Of a stretch of 59,581 nucleotides of DNA, positions 7,379-16,326 are shown piece by piece; the stretch's first letter is position 1; each line of letters begins with the position of its first letter. A model generated the notes under the pieces. The model saw only the letters and a list, made by a program, of their open reading frames with translations. It did no database searches and had not been told where the DNA came from. This DNA is from Sideroxyarcus sp045866275 (lineage in GTDB: Bacteria > Pseudomonadota > Gammaproteobacteria > Burkholderiales > Gallionellaceae), in the NCBI GenBank assembly GCA_045866275.1, contig BAAFRX010000014.1:1-59581 (forward strand). The letters are read 5' to 3'. Made by a program: the position numbers and the translations under genes.

Positions 7379-8098
7379 TCAGACGCCGGGCCTGAGCAGC
7401 GCCCGCGCGGCTTCGTCCAGATAACACCACTCGCCTTCGGCCAGTGCCAATTCATCCAGTTTCAGCTCGCCGATCTGCGTGCGGCACAGTGCCGTGCAAT
7501 GGTTGCCGGCCGCGGCCAGCATGCGTTTTACCTGGTGGTACTTCCCCTGTTCCAGCACGATCTTCAGTTGATGCGCGCCAAGTTGTTCGCATAACACTGC
7601 AGACAGCGGGGCAGGTTCGTCCTGCAATTTCACGCCCTGCAATAATTGCGCGACCAGTTGCGGCGTCACCGGCTCGTGCGTGGTGGCGACATAGACTTTG
7701 GGGACATGATGTTTGGGCGAGGATTGTTGGTGGATGAACGCGCCGTCGTCCGACATCAGCAGCAGGCCGGTGGTGTCGTGGTCCAGGCGCCCGACCGGTT
7801 GCACGTCGCGCAGCGCGAACTGTTCCGGCAACAGTGACAGTATGCCGGGATGGTGCGAGGGCTTGCGCGAGCATTCGTAATCGGCGGGTTTGTGCAGTGC
7901 GATATAAACGTGCGCGCGGTACCGCCACGGTTCTTCATAGACGCTGAATTCGAGGCCGTCGGTCTCGAAAACGCGGCGGGGATCGGTGACGATCTGGCCG
8001 TCGATCCGCACCTCGCCCGCGGCGACCCGTCCGGCGCACCACTTGCGGGTGCCGAACCCTTGCGACTGCAGAATGCGTTCCAGTGTCATTTTGCTCAT
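7379..8098 (-). CDS. rsuA: 16S rRNA pseudouridine synthase, RsuA family
   Basis: A 239-residue RsuA/RluB/E/F-type pseudouridine synthase, expected to modify U516 of 16S rRNA. An S4 RNA-binding domain occupies about residues 4-50 and the catalytic domain follows. The catalytic aspartate is Asp106 in GRLDHDTTGLLL, and KVYVATTHEP and KYHQVKRMLAA are further family motifs. Small RsuA and RluE proteins are hard to separate by eye, so the target uridine is an inference. Confidence 0.85.
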   Translation of the reverse strand: MSKMTLERILQSQGFGTRKWCAGRVAAGEVRIDGQIVTDPRRVFETDGLEFSVYEEPWRYRAHVYIALHKPADYECSRKPSHHPGILSLLPEQFALRDVQPVGRLDHDTTGLLLMSDDGAFIHQQSSPKHHVPKVYVATTHEPVTPQLVAQLLQGVKLQDEPAPLSAVLCEQLGAHQLKIVLEQGKYHQVKRMLAAAGNHCTALCRTQIGELKLDELALAEGEWCYLDEAARALLRPGV

Positions 8099-8110
8099 GC
8101 CTGAACTCTA

Positions 8111-8158
8111 GCAGCCTGTCGGACTTAAAGTAAATCGGCTGCAAGTCCGACAGGCTGC
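8111..8158. repeat. 16-bp inverted repeat in a divergent intergenic region
   Basis: Arms 8111-8126 (GCAGCCTGTCGGACTT) and 8143-8158 are perfect reverse complements. It lies upstream of both flanking genes, so it is not an ordinary terminator. The GTCGGACTT core also occurs in the repeats at 3724-3829 and 52558-52660, suggesting one family. Confidence 0.75.
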
Positions 8159-8235
8159 CAGCAGAAGCCGCGCTGCATGCGCGAGGTTGTAAGATGTGAA
8201 CCCCGTGCCGCGTTGGAAAAGGAGCTTGTCACATC

Positions 8236-9039
8236 ATGGAACTGCTATTGAAGAATCGGCAGGAACTGCAAGTGCGCGCACTTCTGCTGGGCGATCGGCT
8301 GGATCTGAAATTGTTCAAGATCGCCGACTGCCTTGCGACCACGCCGCTGACCTTGCAGGTCGATGAGCATGGCGGAATCGCGGTCCTGTTCCGTTACGGC
8401 GTGCTGGTGCTGTTCGGGGTGCAGACCATGGACGAAGTGCGCTTCATCGAGTCGATCCGGCCGCTGCTGACCAATCCCTATGCAGTGCCGGAAGTGGAAG
8501 AACTGGAGATTCACAGCGGCAGGAGCGGCATCGGCGTGCAAAGCGGCGCAGTTTCGCTGGACGAGATCACGTTGGAGAAGCTGCAGCTCATCGCCGATGC
8601 CTTGAGCAAGAACCTGGTGTTGACCCTGTATGAAAAGAAGGTGGCGGGCGAATTTGACAAGATCGAGCCGCTGGCGCAGGAACTGGCGACGCGGGGCAGG
8701 GTGAGCGCGGACACCCGGAAACTGTTGCAGAAGATCGGCTCCATGCTGCTGATCGAACACCGCATGGTGGGACGCGCCGAGATCGGCGACAAGCCGGAGA
8801 CGCTCTGGGACTATCCCCAGTTGGAGGGGTTGTATGCCAGCCTCGAGGACGAGTTTGAACTTAAAGAACGCCAGGCGGCACTGGACCGGAAACTGGGTCT
8901 GATCGCCGATACGGCACAGACGCTGGCGGATGTGTGGGACAACAAGCAACTGCACAAGCTGGAATGGTATGTGATCGGCCTCATCCTGTTCGAGATCGTG
9001 ATCAGCCTGATCGAGCGCGGCGAAAAATTCCTGCACTGA
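8236..9039 (+). CDS. RMD1/YagE family (DUF155) membrane-anchored protein
   Basis: A 267-residue protein of the DUF155 (RMD1/Sif2) family, which has members from bacteria to yeast mitochondria and no known enzymatic activity. Family signs are the LFRYGVLVLFGV strand pair (about residues 51-62), LSKNLVLTLYEKKV, and a C-terminal WYVIGLILFEIVISLIER membrane segment near residues 243-261. An AAGGAG site precedes the ATG. The next gene, mtnA, follows by 33 bases and could be co-transcribed, though no functional link is known. Confidence 0.8.
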   Translation: MELLLKNRQELQVRALLLGDRLDLKLFKIADCLATTPLTLQVDEHGGIAVLFRYGVLVLFGVQTMDEVRFIESIRPLLTNPYAVPEVEELEIHSGRSGIGVQSGAVSLDEITLEKLQLIADALSKNLVLTLYEKKVAGEFDKIEPLAQELATRGRVSADTRKLLQKIGSMLLIEHRMVGRAEIGDKPETLWDYPQLEGLYASLEDEFELKERQAALDRKLGLIADTAQTLADVWDNKQLHKLEWYVIGLILFEIVISLIERGEKFLH

Positions 9040-9072
9040 ACGGACGCGGCGCACAACCAAACGGGAAATCAA

Positions 9073-10110
9073 ATGAAAGTCGAAACCCTGCGCTGGGCGC
9101 ACAACAAGCTGGAAATGATCGACCAGCGCATTCTGCCCGCTGTTTTTGAATATGTGCGCTGCGACTCCGCCGCCGCGGTGGCGGAAGGGATCCGACGCAT
9201 GGTGGTGCGCGGTGCGCCGGCCATTGGCGTGGCGGCAGCTTACGGTGTGGCGCTGGAGGCGTTGCGCCAGCAAGATAAGTTGGCCGCCGAGTTCAAGGTA
9301 AGTCTGGAAACCGGCTTCACCGTGCTGGCCGCCAGCCGCCCGACGGCGGTGAATCTGTTCTGGGCGCTGCAGCGCATGCGCAAGGTTTGGGAGAGCGTCG
9401 CGGCACACACGCCGCAGCGGATCGCGCAGTGCCTGTTGGCCGAGGCACACGAGATGCTGGCCGAGGATATCCGCATCAACAAGGCGATGGGCGCGAACGG
9501 TGCGGCCTTGCTGGCAGACGGGGCGCGGGTGTTGACGCATTGCAACGCGGGTGCGCTGGCGACGGCGGGGTGGGGCACGGCGCTGGGGGTGATTCGCTCG
9601 GCAGTGGCAGCGGGCAAAAAGATTTCCGTGATCGCCGACGAGACGCGCCCCTTTCTGCAGGGCGCGCGACTGACGGCATGGGAGATGGTGCAGGAGAACA
9701 TCCCGGTGACGCTGATCACCGACAATATGGCGGGTTACCTGATGGCGCAGGGCGAGGTGGATGCGGTAGTGGTGGGCACGGACCGCGTGGCGGCCAACGG
9801 CGATGTGGCAAACAAGATCGGCACGTATATGGTGGCGGTGCTGGCCAGGCGCCATAACATCCCGTTCTATGTGGCCTGCCCGCTTTCCACCCTCGATCTG
9901 AATATCGCCACGGGCAAGGACATCCCCATCGAGGAACGCGCGGTGGAGGAGGTGAAAGGCTTTCGTGATACGCATTGGGCGGCGGCGGGGGTGAAGATCC
10001 GCAATCCGGCCTTCGATGTGACGCCTGCCGAATTGGTGACGGGGCTGATCACGGAAAAGGGCGTGGTTTTGCAGCCGGATGCGCAAGGCATACGGAAGCT
10101 GTTCGGCTGA
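9073..10110 (+). CDS. mtnA: Methylthioribose-1-phosphate isomerase
   Basis: A 345-residue MtnA, converting 5-methylthioribose-1-phosphate to methylthioribulose-1-phosphate in the methionine salvage pathway; cytoplasmic. The family is related to eIF2B subunits. Substrate-loop motif RGAPAIGVAAAYG is at residues 46-58, the catalytic cysteine is Cys157 in THCNAGALAT and the catalytic aspartate is Asp237 in VVGTDRVAANGD. No other mtn gene is in the window. Full length for the family. Confidence 0.95.
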   Translation: MKVETLRWAHNKLEMIDQRILPAVFEYVRCDSAAAVAEGIRRMVVRGAPAIGVAAAYGVALEALRQQDKLAAEFKVSLETGFTVLAASRPTAVNLFWALQRMRKVWESVAAHTPQRIAQCLLAEAHEMLAEDIRINKAMGANGAALLADGARVLTHCNAGALATAGWGTALGVIRSAVAAGKKISVIADETRPFLQGARLTAWEMVQENIPVTLITDNMAGYLMAQGEVDAVVVGTDRVAANGDVANKIGTYMVAVLARRHNIPFYVACPLSTLDLNIATGKDIPIEERAVEEVKGFRDTHWAAAGVKIRNPAFDVTPAELVTGLITEKGVVLQPDAQGIRKLFG

Positions 10111-10123
10111 CCGGATAATCTAA

Positions 10124-10268
10124 AGGGAACCTCTATAAATTCATTTTGCGGGCGAATCGCGGTGTCGCGTGCTCGCTCATTCCTCGCCTATCCATTTGAT
10201 ATGTCTCGTCATTCGCTGCGCGGCTCCTTGCGCTTCATCCCGTAAAAGTGAATTTCTAGAGGTTCCCT
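10124..10268. mobile_element. MITE-like element with about 29-bp terminal inverted repeats
   Basis: The left end begins AGGGAACCTCTATAAATTCA and the right end is its near reverse complement, ending TCTAGAGGTTCCCT. The two ends differ by a single base and a one-base indel over about 29 positions. The element is 145 bases, has no gene, and sits between mtnA and the rimP promoter. No second copy is in this window. No clear target-site duplication beyond short A/T runs. Confidence 0.7.
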
Positions 10269-10375
10269 AAAAAAGGGGGGATGTGCGAAGCCGGGGAAGC
10301 TCCCCCTCCCCGCCGGCCAAAAGGCAACGCGTTCAGTGGGATGGCAGCGCGTTGCGGTTTTCGCATAAATAGCTG
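10269..10375. other. Intergenic region upstream of the rimP promoter
   Basis: No gene is seen here. It contains a GC-rich tract with a run of seven C/T-rich positions around 10298-10312 and a short inverted repeat CAACGCG (10325-10331) / CGCGTTG (10348-10354). The segment 10333-10360 loosely resembles 75-102 near the integron integrase; the significance is unclear. Confidence 0.4.
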
Positions 10376-10404
10376 TTTCCATTAGGGCATCCCTTTGCTA
10401 CAAT
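10376..10404 (+). promoter_or_regulatory. Probable sigma-70 promoter of the rimP-nusA-infB operon
   Basis: TTTCCA at 10376-10381, a 17-base spacer, and TACAAT at 10399-10404. Transcription would start near 10411, giving a leader of about 46 bases to the rimP ATG. Confidence 0.55.
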
Positions 10405-10420
10405 GCGCGCCGTTTCAGAT

Positions 10421-10440
10421 GGGCTTCGAGCCCGTTTTTT
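10421..10440 (+). terminator. Terminator-like hairpin in the rimP leader (possible attenuator)
   Basis: GGGCT-TCG-AGCCC forms a compact five-pair stem at 10421-10433, followed by G and six T residues. It lies between the promoter and the rimP start, only some 10 bases into the transcript, so it can only lower operon expression. NusA, encoded in this operon, stimulates pausing and termination at such hairpins, which would give feedback. Function is inference. Confidence 0.5.
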
Positions 10441-10456
10441 ATTTGTGGATACGAAT

Positions 10457-10885
10457 ATGGATGTGGCAAAGCTGGTAGAAACAACGCTGGCCGGCATGGG
10501 TTACGAGCTGGTCGATCTGGAATTGTCCGGGCGCGGGCTGATGCGCGTGTTCATGGACAAACAGCCGGAGGGCATCTCGGTGGACGATTGCGAGCGGGTC
10601 AGCAACCAGCTGGTGCGCCTGTTCACGGTCGAGGGGGTGGCGTACGAGCGCCTCGAGGTGTCTTCGCCGGGGCTGGACCGGGTGCTGAAAAAGGAGGCGG
10701 ATTTTGAACGCTTCCAAGGGCAAAAAGCGAAGTTGAAGCTGCGCGTGCCCCTGAACGGCAGCAAACAATTCGTCGGCGTTCTCGGCGAATTGAAGGAGGG
10801 GGCGGTACAACTGGAAATAGAGGGCGGTTCGGTCTCGATCGAATTGTCGAATGTGGACAAGGCACGTCTGGTGCCCATATTTTGA
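10457..10885 (+). CDS. rimP: Ribosome maturation factor RimP
   Basis: A 142-residue RimP, needed for late assembly of the 30S subunit. It shows the N-terminal alpha/beta domain (GMGYELVDLELSGRGLMRVF), the family signature SVDDCERVSNQLVRLF, and the linker SPGLDRVLKKEADFERFQG leading to a C-terminal SH3-like barrel. The ATG at 10457 was chosen over an upstream one at 10403 because the latter lies within the promoter. It is the first gene of a classical operon and is 18 bases from nusA. Confidence 0.94.
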   Translation: MDVAKLVETTLAGMGYELVDLELSGRGLMRVFMDKQPEGISVDDCERVSNQLVRLFTVEGVAYERLEVSSPGLDRVLKKEADFERFQGQKAKLKLRVPLNGSKQFVGVLGELKEGAVQLEIEGGSVSIELSNVDKARLVPIF

Positions 10886-10903
10886 AGTAGCCGGAGAGAT
10901 ACG

Positions 10904-12379
10904 ATGAGTCGAGATGTTCTGTTGTTGGTGGATGCCCTGGCGCGTGAGAAAAACGTGGACAAGGAAATCGTGTTCGGTGCGCTGGAGTCTGCCCTGGCCT
11001 CCGCGACCAAGAAGCGCTTCGCGGACGAGGAGGCGGATGTGCGCGTCAGCATCGACCGCCAGACCGGCGAGTACGAATCGTTCCGGCGCTGGATGGTGTG
11101 CGACGACGAGACCTTTGAAACCCCGGAATTGCACATCAAACTGGAAGAGGCGCAAAAACGCAATCCGCAGATCCAGTTGGAAGAGTTCATCGAGGAACCG
11201 CTGGAGAATATCGACTTCGGCCGCATCGGTGCGCAGGCGGCGAAGCAGGTGATCTTCCAGAAGATCCGCGATGCGGAGCGCGAACAGATCCTCGCCGATT
11301 TCATGGAGCGCAACGAGCACCTGGTGTCCGGCACGATCAAACGCATCGAGCGCGGCAACGCCATCGTCGAGTTCGGCAAGATCGAAGCCCTGTTGCCGCG
11401 CGACCAGATGATCCCGAAAGAGAACCTGCGCGTCGGCGACCGGGTGCGCGCCTACCTGTTGCGCGTTGATCGAACCGTGCGCGGTCCGCAGATCATCCTC
11501 ACCCGCACCAGCACCGAATTCCTGAAGAAGCTGTTCGAGCTGGAAGTGCCGGAGATCGAGGAAGGCATCCTCGAAATTGTCAGCGCCTCGCGCGACCCCG
11601 GTTCGCGCGCCAAGATCGCCGTGCGCAGCAACGACCAGCGCCTGGACCCGATCGGCACCTGCGTCGGCATGCGCGGTTCGCGCGTGCAGGCGGTCACTAC
11701 CGAACTGGCGGGCGAGCGGGTGGACATCATCCTGTGGTCGGACGATCCGGCGACCTTCGTCATCAACGCACTGGCGCCGGCGGAAGTCAGCAGCATCGTG
11801 GTGGATGAGGAAAAGCACAGCATGGACGTGGTGGTCGAGGAAGAGAACCTGGCGCAGGCCATCGGTCGCGGCGGGCAGAACGTGCGCCTGGCCAGCGAAC
11901 TCGCCGGTTGGGAGATCAATCTGATGACGGTGGAGCAATCCGCCGAGAAGAACGAGCAGGAGTTTTCCAAGGTGCGCGACCTGTTTGTGGCCAAGCTGGA
12001 TGTGGATCAGGAGGTCGCCGACATTCTGGTGCAGGAAGGCTTCAATACCCTGGAAGAAGTGGCCTATGTGCCGCTGGAAGAGATGCTGGAGATTGAGGCG
12101 TTCGACGAAGCGACGGTCAATGAATTGCGCAGTCGCGCACGCAATCTGCTGTTGACCGCCGCGATCGCCAATGAAGAGCAGGTCGGGCACAGCATTGAAG
12201 ACTTGCTGAAGGTTGAAGGGATGGACGAGGAAACCGCGCGCACGCTGGCCGGCAAAGGAGTCGGTACGCAGGAAGCGCTGGCCGATCTCGATACGGAAGA
12301 ACTGGTTGAACTCACCGGCATGGAAGGTGAACGCGCCAACCAGCTCATCATGACGGCGCGCGCGCCTTGGTTTGTGTAA
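10904..12379 (+). CDS. nusA: Transcription termination/antitermination protein NusA
   Basis: A 491-residue NusA that binds RNA polymerase and modulates pausing, termination and antitermination. The domains in order are an N-terminal polymerase-binding domain (1-125), S1 (about 135-200), two KH domains (about 200-345, with DPIGTCVGMRGSRVQAV and AIGRGGQNVRLASELAGW), and two C-terminal acidic helix-hairpin-helix repeats (about 360-491). The length is typical of proteobacteria. GGAGAG precedes the ATG. Confidence 0.97.
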   Translation: MSRDVLLLVDALAREKNVDKEIVFGALESALASATKKRFADEEADVRVSIDRQTGEYESFRRWMVCDDETFETPELHIKLEEAQKRNPQIQLEEFIEEPLENIDFGRIGAQAAKQVIFQKIRDAEREQILADFMERNEHLVSGTIKRIERGNAIVEFGKIEALLPRDQMIPKENLRVGDRVRAYLLRVDRTVRGPQIILTRTSTEFLKKLFELEVPEIEEGILEIVSASRDPGSRAKIAVRSNDQRLDPIGTCVGMRGSRVQAVTTELAGERVDIILWSDDPATFVINALAPAEVSSIVVDEEKHSMDVVVEEENLAQAIGRGGQNVRLASELAGWEINLMTVEQSAEKNEQEFSKVRDLFVAKLDVDQEVADILVQEGFNTLEEVAYVPLEEMLEIEAFDEATVNELRSRARNLLLTAAIANEEQVGHSIEDLLKVEGMDEETARTLAGKGVGTQEALADLDTEELVELTGMEGERANQLIMTARAPWFV

Positions 12380-12410
12380 GCAAAATCGTCCGCTGGACGG
12401 AAGGAACGTA

Positions 12411-14969
12411 ATGGGAAAAATCAATGTCGGGCAATTCGCCGGGGAGCTCGGGCTGCCGGTCGAACTGTTGCTGGAGCAATTGCAGTCCGCCGGAGTCAGC
12501 AAGCAGAAAGATTCCGATCCGATCTCCGAGCAGGACAAGGCCAAGTTGCTGGAGCACCTGCGCAGCGCCCATGGCGCAAGCAAAGGCAAGATCACGGTGA
12601 CCCGGCGCGAGACCACGGCCATCAAGAAAGCCGATAGCAGCGGCCGCGCCCGCACGATCCAGGTCGAGGTACGCAAGAAACGCACCATTGCCCCGATGGG
12701 GCAGCAGGCTGAAGCCAAGGTGGCGCCCACGGCGGAAGAAAAGCCGGTTGCGGCCAGGACGAAACAGGTGCTGGACGAGCAGGAGCGCATGGCGCGCGAG
12801 GAAGAGGCGCGCATGGCGGCTGAATTGGCAGCGCGGCAGGCAGCCGATCTGGAAGCGAAGCAGGCGCGTAGCAAGCGCAAGGCGGTGACGGAAGCCAAGC
12901 CGGAGCCGGTGGCCGAGGAAGCCAAGCCCGCCGTGGTCGCGGCGGCGGCCGAGGCGCCGGAAGGAACCCTGCACAAACCCGCGCTCAAGCCCGGCGACAA
13001 AGTGGCCAGGCCTTCAAGAAAAAGCAAAGAAGCCGTTGCCAAGGACAGCCCGTGGGACGAGGCCGGACACAAGAAGCGTCCGCCTTCGCGCAGTCTGGAT
13101 GCGCGTGCCGGTGCCGGCCTGCGTACCGGGGGTTCTCTGCGCGCCGGTCGGCATGACAAGCATGGCAAGCACGAAACGGCGCAACACGCCTTCTCGCTGC
13201 CCACCGAACCGATCGTGCAGGAAGTGACCATTCCGGAAACCATCAGCGTGGCCGAATTGGCGCAGAAGATGTCGATCAAGGCGGCGGAGATCATCAAGAC
13301 CCTGATGAAGATGGGTTCGATGGTCACCATCAACCAGGTGCTGGATCAGGAAACCGCGATGATCCTGGTCGAGGAAATGGGGCACAAGGCGGTCCAGGCC
13401 AAGCCGGACGATCCCGATGCCTTCCTGCTGGAGACGGCTGCGCATGCCGATGCGGTGCTGGAACCGCGCGCGCCGGTGGTGACCGTGATGGGCCACGTCG
13501 ATCACGGCAAGACTTCCCTGCTGGACTACATCCGCCGCACGCGGGTGGCCAGCGGCGAGGCGGGCGGTATTACCCAGCACATCGGTGCCTATCACGTGGA
13601 AACGCCGCGCGGAATGATCACCTTCCTCGACACGCCCGGGCACGAGGCCTTTACCGCGATGCGCGCACGCGGCGCGCAGGCGACCGACATCGTGATTCTG
13701 GTGGTGGCGGCGGACGACGGCGTGATGCCGCAGACCAAGGAAGCGATCCACCATGCGCGGGCAGCCAACGTGCCGCTCGTGGTCGCGGTGACCAAGATCG
13801 ACAAGCCCGATGCGAATTCGGAAAAGGTGCGCCAGGAACTGGTGACGGAGGGCGTGGTGCCGGAGGACTGGGGCGGCGACAGCATGTTCGTCGAAGTTTC
13901 CGCCAAGACCGGGCAAGGTATCGATTCCCTGCTGGAAGGCATTTTGCTGCAAGCCGAGGTGCTGGAACTCAAGGCGGCGAAAAACACCGCCGCGAAGGGC
14001 GTGGTGGTCGAGGCGCGGCTGGACAAGGGCAAGGGGGCCGTGGCGACTTTGCTGGTGCAGTCCGGTACGCTCAAGCGCGGGGATGCGGTGCTGGTCGGAT
14101 CGGTTTCCGGGCGTGTCCGCGCCATGCTGGACGAGAACGGCAAGCCGGTCAGCGAGGCGGGTCCCTCGATTCCGGTCGAGGTTCAGGGCTTGTCCGAAGT
14201 GCCGGTGGCGGGTGCCGATTTCATCGTGCTGGCCGACGAGAAGAAGGCGCGCGAGATCGCGCTGTTCCGTCAGGGCAAGTTCCGTGACGTGAAGCTGGCC
14301 AAGCAGCAGGCCGCCAAACTGGAGAACATGTTCGAACAGATAGGCGAGGGCGAAGTGCGCACCCTGCCGCTGATCATCAAGGCGGACGTGCAAGGGTCCA
14401 TCGAGGCGATCGCCGGTTCCCTGCAGAAACTTTCCACCGACGAGGTCAGGGTCAGCCTGATTCACAGCGGGGTGGGCGGGATCACGGAGTCGGATGTCAA
14501 CCTCGCGCTGGCTTCCAAGGCGATCATCATCGGCTTCAACTCGCGCGCGGATGCGGCAGCGCGCCGCCTGGCGGAATCGTCCGGCGTCGAGATTCGCTAC
14601 TACAACATCATTTATGCGATGGTGGACGAGATCAAGGCGGCCTTGTCCGGCATGCTGGCACCGGAAAAGAAAGAAAGCATCATCGGCATGGTCGAGGTGC
14701 GCCAGGTCTATCACATCTCCAAGGTGGGCACGGTGGCCGGCTGTTACGTCACCGAAGGCATGGTCAAGCGGGGTTCCAGCGTGCGGGTGTTGCGCAACAG
14801 CGTGGTGATCCATACCGGCGAGCTGGATTCGCTCAAGCGCTTCAAGGACGATGTGAAGGAAGTGAAATCCAACTTCGAATGCGGCCTGTCCCTGCGCGGT
14901 TACAACGAGCTGGAAGTGGGCGACATGCTGGAAGTGTTCGAGATCGTCGAAGTGGCGCGGGCACTGTAA
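12411..14969 (+). CDS. infB: Translation initiation factor IF-2
   Basis: An 852-residue IF-2, the GTPase that places initiator tRNA on the 30S subunit. An IF2 N-terminal winged segment (VGQFAGELGLPVELLLEQL) opens the protein. A long charged Ala/Glu/Lys linker spans about 60-275. The G domain shows G1 GHVDHGKTS, G3 DTPGHE and G4 TKID (about residues 360-480), followed by domains II-IV. The ATG at 12411 has a strong GGAAGGA site. It lies between nusA and rbfA, in the usual order. Confidence 0.97.
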   Translation: MGKINVGQFAGELGLPVELLLEQLQSAGVSKQKDSDPISEQDKAKLLEHLRSAHGASKGKITVTRRETTAIKKADSSGRARTIQVEVRKKRTIAPMGQQAEAKVAPTAEEKPVAARTKQVLDEQERMAREEEARMAAELAARQAADLEAKQARSKRKAVTEAKPEPVAEEAKPAVVAAAAEAPEGTLHKPALKPGDKVARPSRKSKEAVAKDSPWDEAGHKKRPPSRSLDARAGAGLRTGGSLRAGRHDKHGKHETAQHAFSLPTEPIVQEVTIPETISVAELAQKMSIKAAEIIKTLMKMGSMVTINQVLDQETAMILVEEMGHKAVQAKPDDPDAFLLETAAHADAVLEPRAPVVTVMGHVDHGKTSLLDYIRRTRVASGEAGGITQHIGAYHVETPRGMITFLDTPGHEAFTAMRARGAQATDIVILVVAADDGVMPQTKEAIHHARAANVPLVVAVTKIDKPDANSEKVRQELVTEGVVPEDWGGDSMFVEVSAKTGQGIDSLLEGILLQAEVLELKAAKNTAAKGVVVEARLDKGKGAVATLLVQSGTLKRGDAVLVGSVSGRVRAMLDENGKPVSEAGPSIPVEVQGLSEVPVAGADFIVLADEKKAREIALFRQGKFRDVKLAKQQAAKLENMFEQIGEGEVRTLPLIIKADVQGSIEAIAGSLQKLSTDEVRVSLIHSGVGGITESDVNLALASKAIIIGFNSRADAAARRLAESSGVEIRYYNIIYAMVDEIKAALSGMLAPEKKESIIGMVEVRQVYHISKVGTVAGCYVTEGMVKRGSSVRVLRNSVVIHTGELDSLKRFKDDVKEVKSNFECGLSLRGYNELEVGDMLEVFEIVEVARAL

Positions 14970-14972
14970 AAA

Positions 14973-15344
14973 ATGGCCAAGGATTTTGCCCGCACGGAGC
15001 GGGTTGCCGAACAGATTCTGCGCGAGTTGGCGCAGATGATCCGGCTGGCCGTGAAAGATCCGCGGGTGCGCAAGGTGACCTTGACCGGGGTCGAGGTGAC
15101 CAACGATTATGCCCACGCCAAGGTGTTCTTTACCTCGTTGGAGGGCGACACCGAGGGCCTGCAGCAGGGACTGGAACGGGCGGCCGGTTTCCTGCGCAGC
15201 CAACTGGCGCATGCCATGAAGCTGCGCATCACGCCGCAGTTGCACTTCGTTTACGATGCCTCGATCGAACGCGGCGCGCATCTGTCGCAGTTGATCGACC
15301 AAGCCGTTTCCGCAGACAAGAAAAACGACTCGCATGACGCGTAG
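14973..15344 (+). CDS. rbfA: Ribosome-binding factor A
   Basis: A 123-residue RbfA, a cold-shock-linked assembly factor for the 30S subunit with a single KH-like fold. Recognisable motifs are RVAEQILRELAQMI near the start, DPRVRKVTLTGVEVTNDYAHAKVFF in the middle, and LRITPQLHFVYDASIERG near the end. It starts three bases after the infB stop and its last 11 bases overlap the start of truB, so translation is probably coupled. Confidence 0.95.
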   Translation: MAKDFARTERVAEQILRELAQMIRLAVKDPRVRKVTLTGVEVTNDYAHAKVFFTSLEGDTEGLQQGLERAAGFLRSQLAHAMKLRITPQLHFVYDASIERGAHLSQLIDQAVSADKKNDSHDA

Positions 15345-16254
15345 CAAACGGGTGCTGGACGGGGTGTTGCTGTTCGACAAGCCGCTCCAGCTCAGCTCCA
15401 ACGTCGCCCTGCAAAAAGTCCGCCGCTTGTTCAGGGCTGAAAAGGCGGGGCACACCGGCACGCTTGATCCGCTCGCCACCGGCTTGCTGCCGATCTGTTT
15501 CGGCGAGGCGACCAAGTTCACCCATGCCTTGTTGGATGCCGACAAGCGCTATCTAGCGACCGTGCGCCTCGGCCAGCGCACCAGCACCGGCGACGCCGAA
15601 GGCGAAGTCGTCGAGCAGCGCGCAGTGAAGGTCGATGCGGAGCAGTTGCACCAGGTATTGCGCGCCTTCACCGGCGTCATCCATCAATTGCCGCCGATGT
15701 ATAGCGCGCTCAAGTATCAGGGCAAGCCACTGTACGAATATATCCGCCAGGGTGAGACGGTCGAGCGTGCGGCCCGCCCGGTCAGCATCCACGAACTGAA
15801 TTTGCAGCACTGGGCAGGCGATGAACTGGTGCTCGATGTGCGGTGCAGCAAAGGAACCTACATCCGCACGCTGGCGGAGGATATCGGCGAGGCGCTGGGC
15901 TGCGGCGCGCACCTGGCCGGTTTGCGCCGCACCGGGATCGGCGATTTTCATCTGGGGGATGCCCTGACGTTGCCGCAACTGGAAGCGATGGATGAAGCCG
16001 GGCGCGACGCCAGACTGATGCCGCTCGACAGTCTGGTGCTGAATCTGCCGAAACTGGAACTGGATGCGGTCCAGGCGGGGCGGCTGGCGCAGGGCCAGCG
16101 CCTGGCCTTGCAGGATGGCCGCCCGGACGGCCGGCGCAGGATGTATGTGGCCGAAGCCTTCATCGGGCTGGGCGATCTGACCGCGGGCCGGCTGTCGCCC
16201 GACCGTCTGCTGTCGCGCATTGCCAAGGCTGCCGCGGGGCAGAAATCGACTTGA
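15334..16254 (+). CDS. truB: tRNA pseudouridine-55 synthase
   Basis: A 306-residue TruB that makes pseudouridine 55 in the T-loop of tRNAs. The catalytic aspartate is Asp45 in AGHTGTLDPLATGLLP. DGVLLFDKP at the N-terminus and CSKGTYIRTLAEDIGEALGC are family motifs, and a small PUA-like C-terminal domain ends the protein. It overlaps rbfA by 11 bases. Part of the conserved translation operon. Confidence 0.96.
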   Translation: MTRSKRVLDGVLLFDKPLQLSSNVALQKVRRLFRAEKAGHTGTLDPLATGLLPICFGEATKFTHALLDADKRYLATVRLGQRTSTGDAEGEVVEQRAVKVDAEQLHQVLRAFTGVIHQLPPMYSALKYQGKPLYEYIRQGETVERAARPVSIHELNLQHWAGDELVLDVRCSKGTYIRTLAEDIGEALGCGAHLAGLRRTGIGDFHLGDALTLPQLEAMDEAGRDARLMPLDSLVLNLPKLELDAVQAGRLAQGQRLALQDGRPDGRRRMYVAEAFIGLGDLTAGRLSPDRLLSRIAKAAAGQKST

Positions 16255-16280
16255 GCGCATCCCCCGAACAAGTGTAGAAT
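16251..16280 (+). promoter_or_regulatory. Probable rpsO promoter
   Basis: TTGAGC at 16251-16256, an 18-base spacer, and TAGAAT at 16275-16280. The -35 overlaps the last bases of truB. A separate rpsO promoter is known in other proteobacteria. Confidence 0.55.
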
Positions 16281-16326
16281 GCCGCACTTTTTATTTACCC
16301 CACCTTTTAACTGGAGAGAGAAGTCA

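Noticed and set aside
8245..10086. A 613-codon minus-strand frame opposite the DUF155 gene and mtnA
   Set aside because: Spans two well-supported genes on the other strand and has no start signal or family.
10333..10360. Similarity to bases 75-102 as a pair of integron attC sites
   Set aside because: Neither has the paired RYYYAAC and GTTRRRY boxes that attC needs; the likeness is loose.
10439..15545. Very long open frames on the minus strand opposite nusA and infB (964 and 843 codons)
   Set aside because: They mirror high-GC coding genes on the plus strand, have skewed His/Arg/Gln-rich composition and match no family.
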